This document shows, in pieces, positions 23,701-32,700 of a stretch of 64,000 nt of DNA. The notes under the pieces are model-generated. The model was not told where the DNA came from. It was given only the letters and a program-made list of their open reading frames with translations, and made no database searches. Where the stretch lies: assembly GCF_018873765.1 (NCBI RefSeq), contig NC_057916.1:25281001-25345000 (forward strand), read 5' to 3'. Every line of letters starts with the position of its first letter. Position 1 is the stretch's first letter. The stretch is from Telopea speciosissima. Its lineage: Eukaryota; Streptophyta; Magnoliopsida; Proteales; Proteaceae. Made by a program: the position numbers and the translations under genes.

Positions 23701-26700
23701 GGTGAAGCTAGCTATATCCTTGGGATCAAACTCGTAAGAGATCGCTTAAAAGGATGCTAGGCTTGTCATAGGCTACCTATATAGACAAAGTCCTGGCCAG
23801 ATTTAGTATAGAGAACTCCAAGAGGGGAAGTGTTCCCTTTAGACATGGAGTCAGTTTTTCCAGATCTCAATGTCCTCAGTCTCAGACAGACATTGAAGAG
23901 ATGAAGAGGATTCCCTATGCCTCAGCAGTAGGGAGTCTTATGTACGCCATGTTGTGTATGAGGCTGGATATTTGCTATGCAGTAGGCATGGTAAGTCGTT
24001 ATCAATCTAACCCTGGACGCGAGCATTGGAGTGCTGTTAAGAATATCCTCAAGTACTTGAGAAGGACTAAGGAATATTTCTTGGTTTTTGGATCTGATCA
24101 GTTGTCAGTATTGGGATACACAGATTTAGATTTCCAAACTGACAAGGATGACAGAAAATCCACGTCCGGGATGGTATATCTAATGGGTGGAGGTGCCATT
24201 GTGTGGCGGAGTGCGAAACAAAAGTCTACGACCGATTCTACTACCGAGCGAATACCTTGCGACTTGTGATGAAGAAAAGAAGGTGTTTGGCTGAGAAAAT
24301 TCCTATCAGATTTGGAGGTAGTCCCTAATCTTGTCAAGGGTTCTATTCCCCTGTTATGTGACAACAGAGGGGCCATTGCACAAGCTAAGGAGCCTAGGGC
24401 TCATCAGAGGAACAAGCACGTGCAACAGAAGTATCACCTCACCAGAGAGATTATCCAGCAGGGTGACGTGAGTATCTCCAAAGTGGACACAACTGAAAAT
24501 GTGTCTGATGCCATGACAAAGGGTTTGTCACCAGGAGTGTTTAAGAAACACATGGAGGGCATGGGTTTAAAATGTATGGGGAATTGGCTTTGATGTACAA
24601 GTGGGAGATTGTTGGACAAGTGTGTGTCCATCAAGCCCGGTTTGGTCCAGTTCAACCCGGTTCACCTTTGTATTGAACATTTATACATTTTGGTTTAATA
24701 TTGTCACATGCGATATAAACTTTTTGAGCATTATGTGTCCGTAAGTTATACTTAAAATGGTAGTCACGACTAGGGTTTGGGCTGGGCACCCTTATCATAT
24801 GGTCGTCGCATTGGGTATGCCTAGACATGTGATGTCAGGGTACGAATGTGAGTGCTCACATGTTTGATGTGTGCATTGGCGAAAAATCTACTTTGTCGAT
24901 TCCCTCATGTATTATTGCCAGATGTAGGAAGGGATAGACATGTGTCACCGACACCCTGTACCTGAGGGAACCCTCACGCAAAGTGTGATCGCATTCTTTG
25001 GTTCATCAATGACCGAGACTCAAGCGAGTCAAAGCCGGTGTTGGGAATGCGTGAACACTTTGTGAGTGAAGGAGTTATCCAACACGGTCGCTTGCCCGAT
25101 TGGGGAACACCAAGATAGAGACATGCTGTGCATGGTCGGATCGTAACTGGATCCAGATCGTTTTGGAAATGGTTTTGCAAAATTTATTTTACAGTAAAAT
25201 GATACATTATTTATAGTTATTTCAAATAAAATATTTTATCGAGTTTTGCGGGACCCGATCGGATGCACAGACGATCTTATATGGACATGTACTATGAATT
25301 GGGGTTTGGCAGTACATGTGTACATGCCTTAGATTCCATAAGGATGGTGTTAATTAGTGGGGGGGTTGTATATGATAAATTATTATCATATAGGGAGTTA
25401 TTTGGAATTTGCTAATTTAATTGGCTCTTTATTTAATTAATGGATTTGGTGCTAATTGTAATTATCCATTAATAATTAAATAAAGAATCTAATTAATACT
25501 TTCCTATTAGATTCTCGCTTCTTCACCGTGTAGCACTTTGAGTTTAAACAGAATCGCGGCGAGAGAGAGAGAGTCGGACTCTCACTAGGGCTCTATTAAA
25601 TCTATCTAGGATTTAATTAAACCTTATTATTATATAAATAGGGGACCAAAAATACGCAGAAGAGAAGCTCTCCATGTTTTTGGAGCAGACACTCTCTCTC
25701 CTGCATTTTTGGTTTCTCTCTCTCCCTCTTGTGATCTCTCTTCTTCTTCTTGCTTCTCTCACCTGTGTTTGAGAGTTAGGGTTTGTGAAACCCTAGATCT
25801 GTGCTGAGGAGTTTGAGGGCATCTGGGATTGGCGTGTAGAACCTTGGTAGCACCATTGGAGGTTCAGATCTATTTGCTTGGAGCGCTCATTGGAGGAAGA
25901 ACCACTATCTATTGGAGGAGCAACACTTGAGGCTCACCAGGTTAGCAGTTCTTTATTAATTCCTTCTGTTCATTGATTATTAATATTTATGGGATGCGAA
26001 AGAAACTCGAATCGATTATTTTTCGCTGCGCATTCGAGTATGGGATGGATCCCTCTTGCCATGTGATGGACTAGAGACAAGTTTCTCCGTCCCTATTGTG
26101 ATAATTAATTTTATGGAATGCAATAGGGAAGGAGAAACCCTATTAGGGATGCACCAGGGTTCCCATGGGAGACCATGGGAAACCCTAAAATTAAAATGGG
26201 GCACCCATGGGACACCATGGGCTAACCCAGGACGTGCAAAACCCTAAGGATAAATATCTTGGTCTCCCTAGGGAACCATGGTTTGATCCCTGGACCGTTG
26301 TTTGGCCAACACATGTAATGCAATAACAGTCTCGACTAGGAATCTAATACACAAACTGTAAATCAGAATGTCTGGAAACAAGAGCTAGGCAACTAGAGAA
26401 TTCAAAATAAAGGAGAAAACTAATATTTTACAGTTGGCTAACCTGATCAAACCTAAACTCCCCTACTATGTGATGAAGAAAGAGGGTCAGGTTCGTTTCC
26501 ATCTAACATTAGGTACAGAACATTCGAGTTTCTCTGGTATTTTGAACTTCAAATGCCTAACTAATTAACCACAAGTAATCAATTATAAACAAAATCCAAA
26601 ACAAATAAATGGATAAAACAAAGAAATGGCGTGCAGTGACTGCCTAACCCTTGTCGGAGCGACTTGCCCAAGTTGGGGTAAGGCGGTCATTGCGTGCCTC

Positions 26701-29700
26701 ACCATGTCTGTGTAGCACCGTCTTGCCGGGTAGCTCGGCAGTAGAGGATCTGAATCCTCCAATGCCTCTTATTATTGTGGAAGTTAGTTTCTTTTATTCC
26801 TCTTCCTCATTTGATCTTATTGCCATCTGATGAAGATGTTTGGGATGTGGGATATCTTGCTCCAATCTTCTACAAACGAATTGGGGTGGGGGCAATTTGG
26901 TCACTTTATTCATTAATGTTGGTGGATTTTATCATAAGGGCATTTTGATCATTAGATTATTTGAAACTAACGTTTAACGCCCTAGACTAATGGACTGGAC
27001 TAGAATGTTACAAAATTTGAAAAGTAGGGTTCGTTTGGAAATAGTGAAAGTTCAAAAATGCATTTTTATATATGGATAATTTGAGGGGGACATTTGAAGA
27101 AAACCCTTAAAAATTTCACTGGAGCAGCAGGTGTATAGACATACATAGACATATTGGATATGGATGTGAAACTTGATACATGATTACTTACCGAAAAAAA
27201 ACCTTGAACATAATTAATCCACATACTCCATTGCACCTAGATATAGTAATTAATATATAGTTAAACCCGTCCTGGCCCAGCCCCGCCCTCTAATATATTA
27301 TATAATATGTATGTTATATCATATACGTTATTTACTTATTGTAATATATATTATATGTTGTAATATATATGCATTGTAATATATATATATATATATTGTA
27401 ATCTATATGCATTATAAAATATTATATATATAATATTTAGGGTCAATTAGGGCCAGGCCGGGCTGGGTTTGGGTTTAGGTTAAGGCTCCTAGGGTTGGGC
27501 TAGGGTTTAGGGTAAGCCCTGCCTGTTGACAACCCTAAATCGGATGCCTACCCTAGTATTGATTTTAGCTCTCTTCTTGATGTTCTTCAAGGTTCTTCTT
27601 CCTTTGTTGTCCCTCCCAAGGTCTGTGGCTATGCATTCTTTGCAAGGAAGCATCATGCTCATGGGAAACTTGATCCTCGGGGGGCTCCAGTGTATTTTTC
27701 TTGGTTATTCAGCTACCCAAAAGGGCTACAAGTGTTATCATCCTCCATCTCGCCGTGTTTTTGTATCCATGGATGTGGTTTTTCACGAGTCTGTGTATCA
27801 ACCTTCAACATTTCTTTAGGGGGAGAATCCTACTTTTGTTGAAGATGTTGAAGATGTAGCACTAGTTGTGACCATGGATAGCCCACCTTCTATGGATGAC
27901 ACCTCTATTGACGATGTTGATACTCAAGTTCAGGGGGAGATAGTTCGGCCAGAATTACAGGTGTATACTTGCTCTTGGAAACAATAGATAGACACCGCCT
28001 CTTCCCAGCCAACCGGTGCCCTCTGATTCTGGACCGACTTCTTCTCCATTTGGTAATCCTTCACCCTCTAGTGCCTTTGATCCTTCTCTTGACTTAATTA
28101 TCCATTGCTGTCCGAAAAGGAAAGCGAACTTGTACTCAACACCCTATATCTCAGGTTGTTTTGTACGATTCACTTTCTTCTTTCTATCGGGCCTTTGTGT
28201 CTTCTTTGTCTTTTGTCTCTATTCCACAGAATTAGCAAGAGGCAATTGTGAATCCATGGTGGAAAGAGGCTATGGTTGAAGAGATGCAAGCTCTATGAAA
28301 GAATTACACTTGGGATTTGGTAACCCTTTCTTCAGGGAAGAAACCTTTGAGTTGTAAGCATAGTACATGATCTCGGTCTCGTGAAGTCTCGAGACGAGAC
28401 GGTAGGCAATATAGGAAGCGCAAGATCTTAGTCGAGATCTCGTGGTATATCTTGATCTCGACCAAACCAAACTATAAAGAAGGCACCCCCTCGGCGATAT
28501 TTTGACATTAATCTTGCCTCTCTCGATCTAGTGTGAAGGAAAATACTTGGAGGTGAGGGTTTTGGTGCTTTTTTTTTGGGCAAATCTCACCTCAACTAAA
28601 GATTAAAGCTTGGAGATTCAAGATTGAAGCTTCAACATCAAGAGATGGAGCTGCATTGCATCTCAAGAACATCATAATATGTTATGGCTAGCATTTGTGA
28701 TTCAATCAGAGCAGTGCTTGATTCGACAACAACAACAATGACAACATGGTCGTTTTGATGATCTGGCCCGACACTCGTTTCAGTACTAGCTACTCTGAAA
28801 TGGTAGGACTTGTTACACATTTATACTTGAATTTGTTTAATCAACGTCTCTTTCCAAGTTTCTAACAATTATTAACAAACCATCAAACCATTACCATGTA
28901 TGATTATGAATATGATGTCTGATGCTTAAATGGTTGGTTTGATTTTTTTAATTCCTAATGATTAATTAAGTTGTTTTACACCTCTACTTTAATTATATGT
29001 GTTTTAAATATTGTGTGGAATAGCCTCGGGTAGAGTTCATGTACGCCATAGACTACCAACCTAGGGTTTGAAGTCAAAACATCATTTTGAGTTTGATTTT
29101 GAAAAAAACTAATGTTTCCATTGTGTTTAGAAGACCTAAAATAGGGTGAATGTCAAGTTTTAGGACCTATCTTGGCTATGTGGCCACCGAAACCCACCAC
29201 CGAGTCAAGACAGGAAAAAATACACCAACTTGCCGAGATCTTGGCAGAACTCAGTTTCGTGGCTTGGCGAAACTAGGGGCAAAACCAAGACCTAAAACCT
29301 TGATTGTAAGTGGGTATTTACGGTGAAACAAAAGATGTACGCCATGGTGGACCGATATAAAGCAAGGCTGGTTGCTCATGGTTTCACCTAGACATATGGG
29401 ATCGACTATCAAGAAACTTTTGCCCCCGTTGCAAAAATGAACACTATTCTGGTTATACTTTCCTGTGCAGTTAACTTAGGATGGACTATGCAACAACTAG
29501 ATGTCAAGAACGCATTTCTTCATGGAGAGCTTGAAGAAGAAGTATATGTGGAGGCCCCTCCGGGTATTTCTTGCTCCAAAACTCAAGGGAAAGTCTGCAA
29601 GTTGAAGCGTGCACAATATGGCCTGAAACAATCATCTCGCTTGGTTTAGTAGATTTCATAAGGCAATGGTGACATTTGGCTACAAACAGAGTACTGCTGA

Positions 29701-32700
29701 CTATACTTTGTTTATCAAGCACTTGGGTGAGAAGCTTACTCTTCTTAGTGTATGTTAATGACATTGTTGTCATTGGGAGTGACATTGATGAAATCTCCCG
29801 TTTGAAGGCATACTTGGAAAAAGAATTTAAGGACTTGGGCCAGTTACAATATTTACTTGGCATAGAAGTGGCCAGATCCACTCAAGGTTTCTTCCTTTCT
29901 CATCAGAATTATATTGATCTTCTCTCTGAAACAGGGATGTTAGGTTGTCGGCCATTTGAGACTCCTATTGAAGCTGATGGTCATCTCTTGAGTAAGGAAG
30001 GTGAACCACTTGATCGGGGACGATATCAGAGGTTAGTTGGCAGACTCATTTATCTTTCCCATACTCAGCCTGGCATTGTCTATGCTGTGAGTCTAGTTAG
30101 CTAGTATATGTATGACCCTTACTCCACGCACTTAGAAGCTGTGTTTCGCATCCTGCACTATTTGAAGTCTGCTCTGGGCTAAGGGGTGTTGTTTTCTTCC
30201 CATAACCATCTTTGTATCGAAGCCTTTACTGATGCAGATTGGACAGGTTCTCCTGATGACCGTTGGTCAACTACTGGTTATGGAACCTTTGTAGGTGGTA
30301 ACCTTGTTACATGGCGCAGCAAGAAGCAGGCTGTAGTTGCTCAATCCAGTGCTGAAGCGGAATTTCGTGCTATTGGCTCATGGTATTTGTGAGTTGATAT
30401 GGCTCAGGAGTCTTCTACAAGACTTGGGTGTTTGTGTTCCATTGCCCATGCGATTGTATTGTGACAGTAAATCAGCCATCCATATTGCTCACAATCCAGT
30501 TCAACAATGATAGCACAAAGCATGTGGAGATTGACCGCCACTTTATTAAAGAGAAAATTAGATAGTTGAGTTATCTGTATTCCTTTTGTTACATCTGGGA
30601 ACCAGTTAGCTGATGTTTTTACTAATGGTTTAAGTAGTTTCATCCAATTGTGTGCAAGTTGGGCATACATGATATATATGCACCAACTTGAGGGGGAGTG
30701 TTGTAATTTGGGTATAAGGGTAGTTTTGTCCATAGGGATATTCTGTACTTATACTCTCTTGTATTAGTGTTTTACTCATTATAATAAAGGCTGGCCTATG
30801 TCATATTGACAAGCCAATAATTCCATCAATCAACAATAATTTTGGGAAATAATTGATGGGTAGTCTATTCACTATTTTTGATGAAAGGACAGGTGGGCTT
30901 TATCATTCTGACACTTACGCACAGTGAGGCATCACTATGACCCGTGGTTATTGGTGAGTATGGCAAGGTATAAAAGTTAAAAGTTAAAAGGAGGGGGAAA
31001 AAAATACAGATGCCATCACTTATGATTCCTCCTTCCCTGCTTCTCCCTCTTCTCTTTATAGCTTTCTTACGCCCTCAACACTTGAGAGAACTATCAGAGT
31101 TGAGAGAGCGCTTTCATATGCAAAAGCCTTGGCATCCTGAGTACCTAAAGGTCTATTTGGCATTCATCCTTTACTCGATAGGCATGACCATTTGTTTGGT
31201 AGAGTCCTTCATCATCCTTTACCATTTATTTTAAGTCTAAGCAGAAAACCAGTATCCTTTGCCATTTATGTTAAGTCTAAGCAGCAAACCAGGATTTCAG
31301 TAAGAAAGCCATTAGTGTTTGCTCCTCTTACAACCAAAATAAGAATGCCATGAAACTCTGTGCACCAAAACCCACACTTTCATTATTTATCTGTACAATT
31401 GAATGGGGATCCTAAGTTGTGGGATTTGCATCTTTCCTTTCCTTCATTTTGTTGTGCCTCTCTTCACCATTAGATCTGATTCCTTAACTTATGAGTGAAT
31501 CTTCATTCATCCAAAACTGATTCTCATACTTGGTGAATCCCTATTTTCCCAGATGACTAGAATGCCCTTTGCGAATAAAAAACTTGGGTTGCCGAAATGG
31601 CCCAGGGGAAGACAGTGGAAGTTAAAGACAGCAAGGGAACAAGGGAACAAGGGAAAGATGAAGGTCGGAGGTTGAAGGAGGAGAAGAAGAAGAAGAGAAG
31701 AAAAGAAGAAGAGAAAATGGTGCAATATTGTGTATTGGAGAATAGTCTCCAGCACACCTATATTACTTCACTAATGAGATAGAATAAATTACATAAACCT
31801 CCCTAAGGTGGTAAAAGGAAAAAAACAGAGAATTATAATATAAGGTAACTAGTTAACTAACTAGTTCCTAAACTACCCTTACAACATATAAACTTTAACA
31901 AAGACCTAGGCACCATCCTTAAACTACACTGTCACACAAAAATTGATGCGACCTAGAGCTCCAAGTAGGGCCCATTTACAGTGGATGACTTAGTTCTCCC
32001 AGTTCTTGGAGATGCTCTGCTCGGCAGAGAGTCCTGCTGTTCTAGCTGTAGGCGCTGGGAATTCGCCAGATTTTCCCGTGAGGCAGGTCGGAGGCTCACC
32101 AAAGAAGGGTCCCAACTCCCAAGTACATGAGGTGGATAAAGGGGATGCTGGATGATATGGACTTTGGCACCACTGTCTTCCTCATGGTCCTCTCTTTGCC
32201 CAGAAAGCTCTGAGGGGGATGAGGCGAGCTTCACTGCCTTTTCAGATGCAGCTACAGTTCAAATGCATGGTCACACGAGGTTGAAGATGAGCCATAATTT
32301 TACTTAAATTCCTCCTTCCCACACTGGTCCACTTCATTGCACTGTGGGCAGGAGAAAAATAGATAGATGAGGTACTTGAGAGCAAAGATTCTTACGACAT
32401 AATGGACACACCTAGTACTGCTGCCACACTGCTCTAGTATTACTGCTCAACACAATGTACAAAATCAAAATAACTACTACCCACCCATATAAACATATAC
32501 ATGAATAATTTGGTCTCTTTATATTGTACTTAATTATTTTAAATATTTTGAGGGAAAAGGCTGGGTATACCGTGTGCTAGCACCCTATGTGTCTATCTCT
32601 CTTCCTCCCTTTGAGAGGTAAGGGAGTCATTTGAAAGGGTGGAAGAGATAGAGAGACACATAGGGTGCTAGCATACTGTATACCACTAGCATAACTATCC

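Larger units (their letters stand above)
4543..26311 (+). mobile_element. Ty1/copia retrotransposon, 5' LTR truncated and split by a gypsy insertion
   Basis: Outer element of the nest. Its own parts are 5' LTR remnant 4543-5429 plus 18755-18860, primer-binding site 18864-18875, a long leader, gag, protease, integrase, reverse transcriptase, RNase H (order typical of Ty1/copia), polypurine tract, and complete 3' LTR 24610-26311. The 3' LTR has matching ends TGTTGG and CCAACA. The left LTR lacks the counterpart of 24610-25321. Coding regions carry stops and frameshifts. The inner gypsy element is younger because it interrupts this one. It lies in the sense orientation inside the MED7 intron. 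Confidence 0.9.

Noticed and set aside
31953..32234. 93-codon minus-strand frame in the MED7 intron
   Set aside because: Not recognised. It could be a captured gene fragment, but nothing in the flanks supports expression or mobility.
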